From the NCBI RefSeq assembly GCF_036323735.1, contig NC_086034.1, positions 41,167,439-41,231,438 of the forward strand: a stretch of 64,000 bases of DNA, in the 5' to 3' direction. Positions 21,325-32,540 of this stretch are shown in pieces. The notes below the pieces were generated by a model. It did not search any database. It saw only the letters and a program-made list of their open reading frames with translations, and was not told where the DNA came from. The stretch comes from Rattus norvegicus. Taxonomy: Eukaryota > Chordata > Mammalia > Rodentia > Muridae. The first letter of the stretch is position 1, and each line of letters starts with the position of its first letter. The position numbers and the translations under genes are program-made.

Positions 21325-22056
21325 CCCAAATGTTCGAATTACCCTAGATGCACAGAACACATGAAACCCAAGAAGGATGACCAAAATACGAATGCTTCAC
21401 TCCTGCTTAAAGGGGGAATAAGAATACCCTTGGGAGGGGATAGGGAGGCAAACTTTAGAACAGAGGCAGAAGGAACCCCCATTCAGAGCCTGCCTCACAT
21501 GTGGCCCATACATATACAGCCACCAAACTAGATAAGATGGATGAAGCAAAGAAGTGCAGGCCGACAGGAACCGGATGTAGATCTCTGCTGAGAGACACAC
21601 CCAGAATACAGCAAATACATAGGGGAATGCCAGCGGCGAACCACTAAACTGAGAATGGATCCCCATTGAAGGAATCTTAGAAAAGACTTAAAAAGCTTGA
21701 AGGGGCTTGAGATCCCATATGAACAACAATGCCAACCAACCAGAGCTTCCAGGGACTAAGCCAGTACCCAAAGAGTATACATGGACTGACCGTGTGCTCC
21801 AACTGCATAGGTAGCAATGAATAGTCTAGTAAGATCACCAGTGGAAGGGGAAGCCCTTGGTCCTGCCAAGGCTGAATCCCCAGTGAATGTGATTGTTGGG
21901 GGGAAGGTCGTAATGGAGGGAGGATGGGGAGGAGAACACCCATATAGAAGGTGAGGGGGAGGGGTTAGGGGGATTTTGTCCTGGAAACCAGGAAAGGGAA
22001 TAACAATTGAAATGTAAATAAGAAATACCCAAGTTAATAAAGATGGAGAAAAAAAA

Positions 22057-22067
22057 GCAAACTAATC
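22057..22067. repeat. TSD, 3' copy, of twin-primed L1
   Basis: Exact repeat of 18,519-18,529, directly after the A-rich tail. Confidence 0.88.
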
Positions 22068-22178
22068 AAAACAGTGTAAAAAAACATGAAATTGTATTTG
22101 TGTGTTGGGATTTTAAAGTTATTTTTGTGGCAGGGAGCTGTACCTGCTGTTTATTGGAATGTGTTTTCTTGGTTGTAG

Positions 22179-22262
22179 GATGAGCACCTGGCTGCCTTGT
22201 TCCAGAAGCTGGAGGAACTGTTTGTTCTGTTAAGCAGGAGGATGGGACACTGCAATATTTAG
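22179..22262 (+). other. Weak candidate terminal exon
   Basis: After GTGTTTTCTTGGTTGTAG comes an open frame of 27 codons starting DEHLAALFQKLEELFVLL and ending at TAG 22,260-22,262. The amphipathic, Leu-rich composition is protein-like. No polyA signal is evident nearby and the peptide is not recognised. It may be chance. Confidence 0.2.
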
Positions 22263-22394
22263 AGGAATTGGTATCTATATTAATGGTTAGAGATGTTGAG
22301 TGCTTTTTACTGGTTTTGTGCCCAATTTTATCATGAACTTTTTAAGATTAAGAAAAAAATTGTTTTAATCTTCAATTACTTATAGCCTGACTTA

Positions 22395-22660
22395 TTTGCT
22401 TTTCTGTTGCTATAATGAAATACCATGACCAAGTCAGTTTATGGAAGAGTTTATTTTGGTTGGGCTTCCATGAAACCATCATGGCAGGGCGTTGAGAGAT
22501 CACATGTTAAACCCCAAATATGAAGCAGAGAGAGTGAACAGGAATTGGGGCTAGTCAATATATACTAGCCTCAGAGCTAGCCCCTAGCAAGGTATAGCCT
22601 GTAAAGTCACCACCAGGGTTCAGACATTTGAGCCTATGGGAGATATTCTCATTCAAACCA
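22395..22660 (+). repeat. Rodent interspersed repeat, family not named
   Basis: TTTCTGTTGCTATAATGAAATACCATGACC, through ATCATGGCAGGG, to CATTCTCATTCAAACCACCACA. It is the same family as 16,085-16,310. It is widespread in rodent genomes; I do not name it. Confidence 0.6.
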
Positions 22661-22909
22661 CCACATTTCCCTCCCAGGCTCCAAAGGCCATTGTTATAAT
22701 ACGAAGTATATTTAATCCTACTTCAGAAGTCCCCATAGCCTCCCACAGTCTCGATAAAACCCTGTGAATTCGAAAAGTGAATTAATTTCAACATACAATG
22801 GAAAAGATATATATTACTATTTCCTAAAAGGAGGAATGGGGGCATAGTCAGAAAACGCTGGACCAAGCAAGACTGATAAGGCAGCATGTAAACATCAAGT
22901 CCCCTAGGT

Positions 22910-23109
22910 CAGACTTCCCACCTGTGGGTCATGACCCATTTACAGGGGCTCCCTAAGACCATCTGTAAACACATATTTACATTATGATTCATGACAGTAG
23001 CAAAATTACAGTTATAAAGTAGCAACAAAGATAATTTTATGGTTGGGTTCACCACAACACAAGGAATTGTATTGAAGGGTCACAGCATTAGGAAGGTTGA
23101 GAACCAGTG
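22910..23109 (+). mobile_element. SPIN-type hAT DNA transposon, non-autonomous
   Basis: The 200-bp element has a CTGTGGGTCATGACCC start and ends GGTTGAGAACCAGTG, matching the CAGNGGTTCTCAACC terminal repeats of SPIN. The interior AGTAGCAAAATTACAG, TAGCAACAAAGATAATTTT and GGTTGGGTTCACCACAACA also match. The 8 bp on each side (CCCTAGGT at 22,902-22,909 and CTCTAGCT at 23,110-23,117) agree at 6 of 8 positions, consistent with the 8-bp hAT target duplication. It has no transposase ORF, as expected of the short non-autonomous form. SPIN is known to have entered murine rodents by horizontal transfer. Confidence 0.85.
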
Positions 23110-23679
23110 CTCTAGCTTAATATCTGATATCGGAGGCTTAGATGACACCATCCCTCCATCTTTCTGCCTGTAAAATATATCTCTTCCAGGCTGGTTCTAT
23201 CCCATGTAAACAACTCTCCCTGGCAGAAATCACAGCTTTGGCGCTTCCAACACTTTGGAGTCTGTACAAGTATCCCAGTCTTCACTTCATCTCTCAGGGT
23301 CTTCATGCAGGAACTCAGGATTAGGGTTGGCCCTGAGGTCCTTTGGGGTGCATGCTTGTGTTTTCCTAGAGAAAGATCTGTTTTTTCTTGCTTGAGAAAG
23401 GGTACATACATAGCAGAGAACATTTTTGGATTTGTCAAAGAAGGTCAGGAAAGGGCCATAATTGTCAGTCTAGAAAGGGTATCACCGAGTTACCCCTTTG
23501 TATTGGTTGCCTCTTCTACCAGCTCTATCTACTCTTCCTGGGTCTAGTCTCTGGAATGAATGAGTAGTTTGTCTTGTGGGTTAGTGAAGATATCTGGAAA
23601 TTTTAATTTTCATATAGTTTTAGCTATGAACTCCCTGTCTGAAGACTTATCTGCTGTGAAGATTTGAATAGGAATGACC

Positions 23680-24040
23680 ACCATAGGCTCATATGCTTGA
23701 ATGCTTGTCCTATAAGGAGTGGCACTATTAGGAGGTGGGGCCTTGTTGGAGTATGTGTGGCCATGTTGGGGGAAGTGGGTCACTGGGAAAGTAGGCTGTG
23801 AGGTCTTTATATTCAAGCTATGACCAGTGTCGACACAGTCTCCTGCTCCTGCCTTCAGATGAAGATGTAGAACTCTCAGCTCCTTCTCCAGCACGATGCC
23901 TCCCTGAATGCTGCCGTGCTTCCCACCATGGCGATAATGGACTAAATTTCTGAGAGTGTAAGCCAGCCCAATGTCAGTTTTCCTTATCAAAGTTGACTCA
24001 GTAACGGTGTCTCTTCACAGCAATAAAACTGTAAGACACC
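23680..24040 (+). repeat. Rodent interspersed repeat, family not named
   Basis: GTGGCACTATTAGGAGGTGGGG, GATGTAGAACTCTCAGCTCC, CGATAATGGACTAAATTTC and TTCACAGCAATAAAACTG mark a very common rodent repeat. It ends in an AATAAAA-like 3' terminus. The range 24,041-24,455 shows nothing else. Confidence 0.6.
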
Positions 24041-24463
24041 TATTTGCCTACTTTTTTTTGCCCAGTGAGATTGTTCCATCTGTTTCTGGCCCCCAATTAT
24101 TTATTTATTTAATTAATTTTATTTTCCTTTTTTTTTATACCAAATAATTTCTTTCTAACTTTTCATTTACCCAATCTAGATTTATTCCTTTCTGATCATT
24201 TTAGCACTTGTCTTTCTTTATTGAGTATTACTACCCAAATTTTTCTTAATTTTGAGTCTTCTTGATGGTCATAGTTGTGTATGTTTGCCCCCAATTGACA
24301 GCAAATTGCTGTCAATATGTATGTCAGTGTCAATTTTTTTTAACCCGTGCAGTTGACTGATACATATTTGTCATTTAAGATCTCTTCATATATCACTGTG
24401 CTTGATTGCCTGGTTGTCTTCATACTGGTTTAGATGATTTCACCTTGTTTCTCTGGGTCCATG

Positions 24464-24628
24464 GCTAATTAATTAATTAATTAATTAATTAACATGAGTA
24501 CACTGTAGCTGTCTTCAGACACATCAGGATAGGGCATCAGATCCTGTTACAAATGGTTGTGAGCCACCATGTGGTTGTTGGGAATTGAACTCAGGACCTC
24601 TTATCCACTGAGCTATCACTCCAGCCCA
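24464..24628 (-). mobile_element. B2 SINE with (AATT)n tail
   Basis: In reverse it reads as the B2 head, GAGTTCAATTCCC, ACCACATGGTGGCTCAC, GATGCCCTATCC and TGAAGACAGCTACAGTGTAC, ending in an (AATT)n tail (24,466-24,492). GGTCCATG flanks both sides (24,456-24,463 and 24,629-24,636). A short deletion has removed part of the body near the head. From 24,637 to 25,745 no feature is recognised. Confidence 0.9.
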
Positions 24629-25745
24629 GGTCCATGCCTCTTAAAGTATGTGCAATATTAGCCCTCTTTGGTCCTTACTACAGTTCCTTGTTATATAGAC
24701 ATAAGGTAGAGCTACATTTTCATTACTGTATTAATTATACTGTTGTTGTCTCTGTGATGACTGAATCTAACTATTTTATTTATTGGTTGAGTTAAAGTTA
24801 AGTACTAATCAATCAAGGTATTTGCTTAACGAGAGCAGATCATACTGTTTTTAATTACAAGTTTTGCTGGTAAAGTGTTACATCAGAGTGGATCCTGGTA
24901 CAGCTTTTAGAGTTAGCCTATAGAAAATGCAAAAATTTTCTTCAACTTACCTTGGCAAATTTAATTTCTTAGACTTTGGTCATATATACTCTGAGAAGCT
25001 AAGAATGTTAAAAACAAAATCACTGCTTTTTATATTCACTACTTAAGAAACTCTTCAATTCTCTATAGCACCTTATGTAGGAAAAAGTGAAGGAGGAAAA
25101 GAGTGCAGTGGTACTACTTTAATTCTTATATTTGGTCTGAAGTTTCTTTTATCTTTGTTTCCTTCTGGTGTTTGATTTAGGACATTAAGGTCCTTTCAGA
25201 TTCTTTCACTAGTAGGGAGGGGCTGACTGTACAAAGAACCTTGGCTTTTGTGTTTTGAGCCCTTTAGGTCTTTTGACTGTCCTGTATAGCCTTCAGCCTG
25301 TGTATTGATCTTACACAGCCTGCAGTGTAAGCAGTTGAGAGAGCTGGTCTTGCTACCTGTGTCCTGTGCCCTGTTTAGAAGTGGAGGGATGTTGGAAATC
25401 AAAGTGTGCATGGGAAGGTTGACTTGGGAGAGAGATGCCTAGATCAGCCCATTGTTACCTGTGAGAAAGCTTTGGAAAGATACCTGCTGTGTTTTCATTT
25501 GCTAATTTTCAGTTGTGAAGGCCTGGTCTCTGGCAACCTTGACTTCCTGTCCTTTTTTTTTCTCTCAGACTCAGGGAACCCCAACTATGTTGTGGCATTG
25601 GCGCCACCTTGTGGCTGGTGTGCTACCTCTGGTTGCCTAGGTTTGCTTGGGGCTTGGGGAGGGAGCCTCTCAGTTAGCTCTCTGTACACCCTTTAGACTT
25701 ATGCTTAATTTCCACCCTGAAGCAGCTTTAGAGTGAAGCCCTAGT

Positions 25746-26249
25746 TGTTAATATTGAGTGGATGGGGGTGGATTTCCGTATCGGATTACTTCGGTTCTAA
25801 GCCAGACATGGGTTTGTCAATTTGTTACTAAAATTTCCAACCCTAACAACCCATGTAAAAGACACACAATCCAAATATTTTAATTATAAGTTATATGCCT
25901 ACATTGGGCATATCTAATACAATACTAACTTATTTCCCAATTCTAAAACTCCTTATTACTTCTGGTTTCTCCCAGCCACATGATTCTGGTGCATAGTGGC
26001 TTCCTTCTCTCCTCTTCCTTCTCTCTTTTTCTCCTTCTACCTGCCACCCCCTCCTGAGCCTCCAGTCCCACCTTTCCTATCCACTACTCAATCATAGGCT
26101 CTAACCTTTTATTGACCTATTAAAGTGGAGAGAAGGTTCACATAGCATCACCTAAGTACATGATGCTCTGCTTGTGGGGTGGGGGCAACCCCTCTTGAGG
26201 AACCAATATGAACAATAATATACACGCAGCATCAAGCCAAACCACTACA
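25746..26249 (-). mobile_element. Probable solo LTR, rodent ERV
   Basis: The 504-bp block has TG...CA ends (TGTTAATATTG ... CCACTACA on the plus strand). On the minus strand it begins TGTAGTGGTTTGG and has AATAAAAGG near 26,115. No clear TSD is visible. The subfamily is not assigned. Confidence 0.5.
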
Positions 26250-26487
26250 GTTTACTCGTAAGATCTCAGTTTTTAGTACAAAATCCAATAATGTTAGTTG
26301 TTTAAGTGTGTGTCTTACTATATTTCTTACACAGCTGTTTTCCAAATGTGGGCTGGCCTGGTGTGCTGTACCAACATAGAGTACTCATAGTTAACAGGGT
26401 ATTTTCTTGCCACCAATACATGAATTTTTGTTGGATATGCTAAAGAGTCATAATGGTTTTACACAAGAAAGCTAATTGTCAGAATTT

Positions 26488-26632
26488 TGGTTTGTTTTAG
26501 AGTCAGGGTTTTCTGTATAGCCCTGGCTGCCCTGGAACTCACTTTGTAGACCAGGCTGCCTTCAGACTTACAGAGATGTGCCTGCCCTCTGTCTCTGAAT
26601 GCTAGGGTTTAAGTCCTGTGCCCAGCTTGATA
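26488..26632 (-). mobile_element. B1 SINE
   Basis: The plus strand reads AGAGTCAGGGTTTTCTGTATAGCCCTGGCTG, CCTGGAACTCACTTTGTAGACC and GAATGCTAGGGTTTAAG, the standard antisense B1. Confidence 0.88.
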
Positions 26633-26641
26633 TTTTTCTTT

Positions 26642-26647
<6 letters not shown>

Positions 26648-26708
<61 letters not shown>
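26648..26708 (+). repeat. (TC)n microsatellite, about 60 bp
   Basis: A pure TC run directly follows the 3' end of the minus-strand Uba52 pseudogene, where its poly(A) tail would be expected as (GA)n. Confidence 0.97.
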
Positions 26709-26711
<3 letters not shown>

Positions 26712-26712
<1 letters not shown>

Positions 26713-27178
26713 CCAGTCAATGGATTTTATTTGGTCACAGGGTCACAGGCCAGGTATGGCCCCAGCTTTGTTTGAGCTTCTTCTTTGGGGCTCAGGTTGT
26801 TGGAGTGGCCGAACTTCTTGTAGCAGTTGACTACACTGTGTGCAGGCATGAGTAGCACTTGTGGCAGATGAACTTGTCACAATTGTAATTCTGGACAAGG
26901 CGACAAAGGGATGACTCGATGATGCCACTGTGCAGACGCAGCACCAGGTACAAGGTGGACTCTTTCTGGATGTTGTAGTTGGACAGGGTGTGGGCATCCT
27001 CCAACTGTTTGCCAGCGAATATCAGCTCTGCTGGTCGGTGGGATCCCTTCCTTGTCTTGGATCATTATTGATGGTGTCACTGGGCTCGATCTCAAGAGTA
27101 ATAGTCTTGCCCATTAGGGTCTTCATGAAGATCTGCATGTTGGCATCTGCCACTTGGCCACCTTGTTGAAGAGAAAGA
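26712..27178 (-). pseudogene. Uba52-ps: Uba52 processed pseudogene (ubiquitin-eL40 fusion)
   Basis: Uba52 encodes one ubiquitin fused to ribosomal protein eL40. On the minus strand a spliced copy begins with a pyrimidine-rich 5' leader (CTCTTTCTCTTCAACAAGG). It then has the ubiquitin start MQIFMKTLMGKTITLE at 27,138 downwards, ENVKAKIQ replaced by a deletion with frameshift, then NIQKESTLYLVLRLHSG and the eL40 part with NYNCDKFICHKCYS. A stop (TAG) lies within the eL40 region (near HTV) and further changes follow. A 3' UTR fragment with AATAAA (near 26,727) completes it. There are no introns, so it is retrotransposed by L1. The ORF track fragments are too broken for function. Mutations in ubiquitin (V5M, T9M) also indicate neutral decay. 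Confidence 0.93.
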
Positions 27179-27800
27179 GTGGTTTGGGGTTTTTGGGTTT
27201 TTTTGTTTGTTTGTTTTGTTTTTTCTTTTTAATACTTAGATCATTTTGTTGACTTCTTGGTGTTTGTTGAGGGCTGGTATAATTTGCATTTTAAATATAT
27301 TTACCTGGATCTTCACTGCTTGCTCTATCCTTTATCTTAACAGGCAGATGTCCTTTGATTTGGGACTGAATAGACTTTTTTTTAAATTGTTTCCAATCTG
27401 TGTTCTTCTTTCACTGGCCTTTTATGAGTCAGTTGTTCACAGAATTGGCTGTCACAGTGCACGAAAGATTTGGCCAGAGCTTGAGACAAGTAGAAATGGG
27501 TGGCAGTTTTAGGACCTGTACTATCATATTTTGGAACACCAGGGGGATTAGTAGAAGTAATATTATTATAAAGTAGTGTTATCCTAATAGTTGGGTTATA
27601 ATAATCCTTATTAACAATCTCTGGTTATCCTAAGTCAGTAATTTTCCTTATGAGATAATATTTACTTTCATCTCCATAAATATAATAGTCATGTGGCAGA
27701 ACCAGTAACAGCTAATGATGAAAGAAAAATTCCCTGTGTATATAGACTTTGTTTTTTTGTGAACTACTTTTTGAAATATGTCGAATTATAACAGCAGTAT

Positions 27801-28098
27801 TGTTGGTATCAGGAATTGCCTTGAGCAGTGACACCATTTGGTAACTGTTGACATGGCAACAACCCTACATTCCCAGTATTCCTTTGGTCCAAATCCCAAC
27901 TCTACGTGGGAGTAGTTATGTCATATTCCAAATGAAAGGCAGACTTCTTCTGCCCTCATGCTCTCTCTTCTCTTCATTCTTTTCTCTTCTTTCTCTCGTC
28001 CCTTTCCCTTGTCTTGTTCTCCCATTAAATCTCACCAAGTGGAACTGTGTTAGTTTTGTGTGCTCTATTTTGATGGGTGTGGTGGATATTTTATTACA
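27801..28098 (+). mobile_element. Solo LTR, TGTTRG class I ERV family
   Basis: It starts TGTTGGTATCAGGAATTGCC and has GTGACACCATTTGG, GACATGGCAACAAC, a pyrimidine-rich stretch and ATTAAATCTCACC. It is homologous along its length to the LTRs at 54.8 and 59.2 kb. The 3' end is set at TTATTACA by comparison; no clear TSD is seen. From 27,185 to 27,800 only a T-rich tract (27,185-27,235) is notable. Confidence 0.75.
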
Positions 28099-28830
28099 AC
28101 GAGACTTTAATAACAACAAGTATGATAATTTAAGAGCTTGGAAATCAGACTTACTGGAAATAAATTCCAATTTGGTCACTCACCAGCTGTTGAACTTATA
28201 TTACTAATATAAAAGTTGTGGGTGATAGTAATTTTTCCCTATAGTGTTGTGAGAATTAATCTAACTCCTTGTAAACCTCTTGTGTTTTATTTCTTATCAA
28301 CAACATTGGGTAGTAGTAGCCATTGTAATTGTTTCATTAAATAAAATTTGTAGAGTTGTGCAGAATGGAGTTTATCAAAAGTAAATAGGTGAAACTACAC
28401 ATAACTAAATTGTATAATCAGATTTATCTTATAAAATTATAATCTTAAAGGAAGAAGGTTAGAATGTAGAATAGGAAATAATGCTATGCTATTGTTAGAA
28501 GTGATTTAACATTCTATCAGAAAACTGAAGAAATGGAAATTCATCTATTAAGGTGGTGTACAGTCCATAATATATTCTATATTATGTTAACATTATTCTT
28601 AAATGTGATTTTTAAAAATTGACTAAATATGTTTTTAATGAGAAGAATTAGTTTGGGTTTGAATGCTCTTTTTTTCTGTTTAGGCAATATGTCAGTATTG
28701 AGGGCACCCAGACATCAGAGCTCTGGAAGGCATGTTGATACTGTTTTCTTCTTTGTCTCCTGGGTGTAAGAATATAACAGATCTTAAAGATCTGTATTCT
28801 TGTTTATTTAAAAAAAATTGATACATAAGA

Positions 28831-28831
<1 letters not shown>

Positions 28832-28877
<46 letters not shown>

Positions 28878-28890
28878 AGAGAGAGAGAGA
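28832..28890 (+). repeat. (GA)n microsatellite
   Basis: A run of GAGAGA with one ATT interruption near 28,874. From 28,891 to 29,815 no feature is recognised. Confidence 0.95.
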
Positions 28891-29814
28891 GTGTCTGTGT
28901 GTCTGTGTGTATCTGAAATGATAACAATATATTCTTTGGAAAGTATTTTGTTTTTTCTCAATTAAATGTATTCATTTGTTCAAATTGGCTACCCTTTATT
29001 ATCACAGGTATAGGGAAATTAGAATTCTACTGCTTTAGTGTACGTTGAAATATTCAGAGAAGAGATTCTTAAATTGAGGACTCTGTTATCTCACATAGAT
29101 GAGAGTTTCTGGATATTTTCTATATCTTTTTACTGCTCATTAAGGGGAATTTGCTGCTATACTGTGTCTTCAGCCTTTCCCTTCTGTTCAAATAACTCCT
29201 CCCTTAATGTAGGTAAACATACTAACTTCTGGGTTTTGGATAATTCTGTACCATTGAGTTGAGTCAACTGGGCAGTCTGTTTTGCAAATGAAATTTCAGG
29301 TTTATGTGTGTCTACTTACTAGTATTAGAAGCATTTATTTAGCATTTTTCTTTAGTTCTTTCTGGACAAGATAGTTACATTTGCAGTTTCGTTTGAAAGT
29401 CAGTTTTTCTCTTATGTGAAAATACTAGAGAATTCTAGATTCCCAACAAGGTTTTATTTTTGTTCTAGGTAGTTTTGACTCAGCTCTGAAAGGGATTTTT
29501 TTTTAATGTAAAGGAATTGATTTTAGGCTAGGGATACTTACCATCTGGTCTATTGTTCTTTTGTCTGGCTTATGTAGTGAGGCAGGAGAGCTTTGTGTGT
29601 TATATGTTTCTTTGTTCTGAGCCCCCTGCTCTCTAAACCTATTTATACCTACTTATACCAGAATTACAGAAGTCTGATTGTAGTTTTTGTCTCATTTTCT
29701 TCTCCTACAATCTGAACCTGGTATCTGAGTTGCCTGTTTTTCATTGTAAGAAATCAAAGGCCACAGAAAACTGACTCTGCTGCTGTTAGATTGAGTCAGT
29801 TCATCAGAGCCATG

Positions 29815-29890
29815 TTTGGTGGAGCAAGCTTTTAATTCTAGCAGGTGAACCTCTATGAGTTCCCGGACAGCCTGGTCTACATAGAACACC
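29815..29890 (+). mobile_element. Partial B1 SINE, diverged
   Basis: GCAAGCTTTTAATTCTAGCAGG, GAACCTCTATGAGTTCCCGG and ACAGCCTGGTCTACATAG match B1 in plus orientation, with an internal deletion. The range 29,891-31,980 shows no recognisable gene or repeat. Confidence 0.65.
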
Positions 29891-31984
29891 TTTTCATCCT
29901 GATGCTAACACCCAGCTGGAGTGGCATTATTACCAGAATAAACTGAAAGGAAAAGCAGGTGCATATAAGTTCTTTAAAGCAATAGTCCTCCCATGTCCTC
30001 TCTGAATGTTGGTTTTGGGGTTGGTGCATTAGAAGTAAAAATAGAATTGGAATAATTAGCTCTTGGAAGGCTTTAATAATGCTAGTGACTGTAGAGAGAG
30101 TATCTTGTGTATTTGTATGGATATATCACCTTTCAGTTAAAAAAAATTATGGCCTATAGGAAAGGGTAGAATAGAAGGTGGGACATCCAGGAGGCAGAAA
30201 GAATTCTGGGATAGAGCCAGGTCCGAGAGATTTGCCCTGGAAAATGTGACCAGACAGACTCATGGTTCCTGAGCACAGGTAATGAGCCACATGGCGAAAT
30301 GTAGATTTGAGTAAGTGGGTTAGAATTTGTCAGAGAAGAGTCTAGCTCTATGGCCAAGGTATTTGTTAATATATTTTGAGTCTCGGTCTTATTCCTGGGA
30401 TCACGGGGCTGGGAGGAAGAACCAGGTCCAAACTTCTACAAGTGACAACATGAATCCAAACAAAATCTAAATCTGAGCAATGACCAGTGTATAGTTTTGA
30501 TTTCTGGAACAGGATGATGATGTTCACCTGGAACTCAATCCCAACATAGGTTGGGAGTGAAAGCATGATTTATTTCATATTAACTAGATGAGCTATTAGC
30601 GATGTGGCTTATGTCAGCGTGCAGACACTGAATATATAAATATTTCTTCAATATTTTTTAGAACTTAAAAGCAGACACCATGGTACCTAATCTCGGCTTT
30701 CAGGAGATGACACCAAAAGAACAGAACTTTCAAGGGAAGACTACAGAGCAGGGAACCCCGACTCAAGGAAGGACACAACGACTATTGTAACCAGAGTCTA
30801 AATGCCTCATTTGAGTGAGCTGGTTTCTTGGAAGAAATATTTCCATAACTGTCTTGGAAAATTAGTCTCTTTACAATCACAAGATCTTCATTTGTTTTAC
30901 TACCCTGCATTACAGTTCCAAAGAAATTGGCAAGTCTTTCCCATTGGTTTCCTTGTAGAAAAAATTGTAAAACCACATATATTAAAAAAAAAATCATTGT
31001 TTTAGGAACACATTAATGAGAAGAAAGACATATAGCACAGTAGAAACGATCTAGATTTTGGTTTTATCCCAGTTGCTTCTGTTCCCTATTTTGTCAGATT
31101 TAAAAAAACAATGGTTATTTTAGAAACGACCCTGATGAGGCAAAACAGAATCTGGCCATCTGGATTTCTTTTCTGGAATTAGTCTTTCTTGGTTGACATC
31201 ATCTGCTTACACGGTGCACTGGGAAGGGTGATTGTAGACACAAATTTATATTTTATATGTGTATCAGTTTTTCAAGTTTTCTAGGGTTCTTATTAGCTGT
31301 TAAATGTTTTCAGAAAATTTTGAGATTAGTGATTTGTGTCAGTAGATCTTGGGATAACTTCCTGAGCTTGTTGAGTCTTTGTTTCATTGTCTGTGGTCAG
31401 TTTCTTCAGCATACTTGTGTACCAGGTTGCTTTTTCTTTCTGAATTTCCTAATTCGTATTATTAAACAGATAAAAATTTAAGTTCTAGAAAGCAAGGGAT
31501 ATGTAACTGAAGGAAGTACACAGTACGTGTCCCATGCTGAAAGCTAAGAAAATACTGAATGAACATCTGTCAAAATGAGGGAAAAAAAAAACAGTTGTGC
31601 ATGTTTGGTGGTGTTTCTAAGTTCCTTTGTTGCTCAGTCTGGTGGGTAGACTCCAAGTCAGCTGCTTGTTTTAGTAGTCTGCATCTAGATTTTGACCTGC
31701 GTAGGTGCTTGTTCTTTGAAAGTAGCAGGAAACTAATCTTCTTTTGTCTTGCTTTACATCACTGGCTGGCCAAGCATGGTTTTGCAGCAGAATATTTTCT
31801 TTGCTTACTTAATTAGCTGCATCTTAGTAGCCACTGGATTTTTAAAATATTTAACATCCTTTTATAATCCATATCTTCTTAATTTCTTTTGGATGGGCCA
31901 CCAGAAGTCAAATATTAGAGGAAATGTTTAAGTTCCACAAAATGAAATATTCCTTTCCTTTAAAAAAGTGGTCATAATACCTTG

Positions 31985-32150
31985 ATACTATATTCTTGTT
32001 TTAACTTTATGACATTCATTTTTGTATCTTAAGGTCTTTGACCCATTTGGAGCCTGTAAAAGTATTTGCTAGATATAAAAGGACTAGATTGTCTTGTATT
32101 AAATTTACAGCCAAACCTGTGCCTAAAACTCTTTTTCCAATGCCTTTCTT
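31985..32150 (-). mobile_element. Possible ancient L1 fragment
   Basis: TCTTAAGGTCTTTGACCCATTTGGAGC and TTTTTCCAATGCCTTTC resemble the antisense of old L1 ORF2. The match is weak. From 32,151 to 32,540 nothing is recognised. Confidence 0.35.
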
Positions 32151-32540
32151 CTACTTTATTCCAATATCACATTCTCTGAGTCATTATTAGACATCGCACA
32201 AAAATTAAATGTACTAAGAGTCATTTTAGAAGTTAGTATCTTTGATTTCTACACATTAATTAGCTCTATAAAAATTAGGTCTAATATTGACTTGTATTAT
32301 TAGACGAAGCATCTTTTGTGTTTTTTGGAAACTGATTTCTTGTTCCTTATATGAAGAAATTAGGTCAATGTAACCAGAGCATTTGATACATCTGTGACTT
32401 CCTTTGTGTGCTGTTTCCTGAATCATCTCTTTGATGATTCCCTTTAGAGGTATTTAATCTCTGCACATGTTTGGGGCCTTTTACAAACCCTTCCTGCATT
32501 CCTAGGATGCAGATGTTTTCTACCCTGTTAGCAACTTTTC

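Larger units (their letters stand above)
18530..22056 (+). mobile_element. L1 with 5' inversion (twin priming) and nested LTR
   Basis: The two halves face each other. 18,530 to about 19,590 is ORF2 in minus orientation (from the conserved SPGPD region to about 35 codons past FADD). About 19,591-22,056 is the following part of ORF2 and the 3' UTR in plus orientation, ending in an A-rich tail. The pieces are consecutive in L1 coordinates with a gap of about 35 bp. An 11-bp TSD brackets the whole, so this is a single insertion made by twin priming. An IAP-like solo LTR interrupts the plus half at 19,853-20,235. Confidence 0.93.

Noticed and set aside
26618..26855. Ser/Leu-repeat frames
   Set aside because: They are translations of the (TC)n microsatellite.
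26743..27095. Functional ubiquitin-ribosomal protein gene
   Set aside because: No introns, a frameshift in the ubiquitin part and a stop in the eL40 part make it a processed pseudogene.
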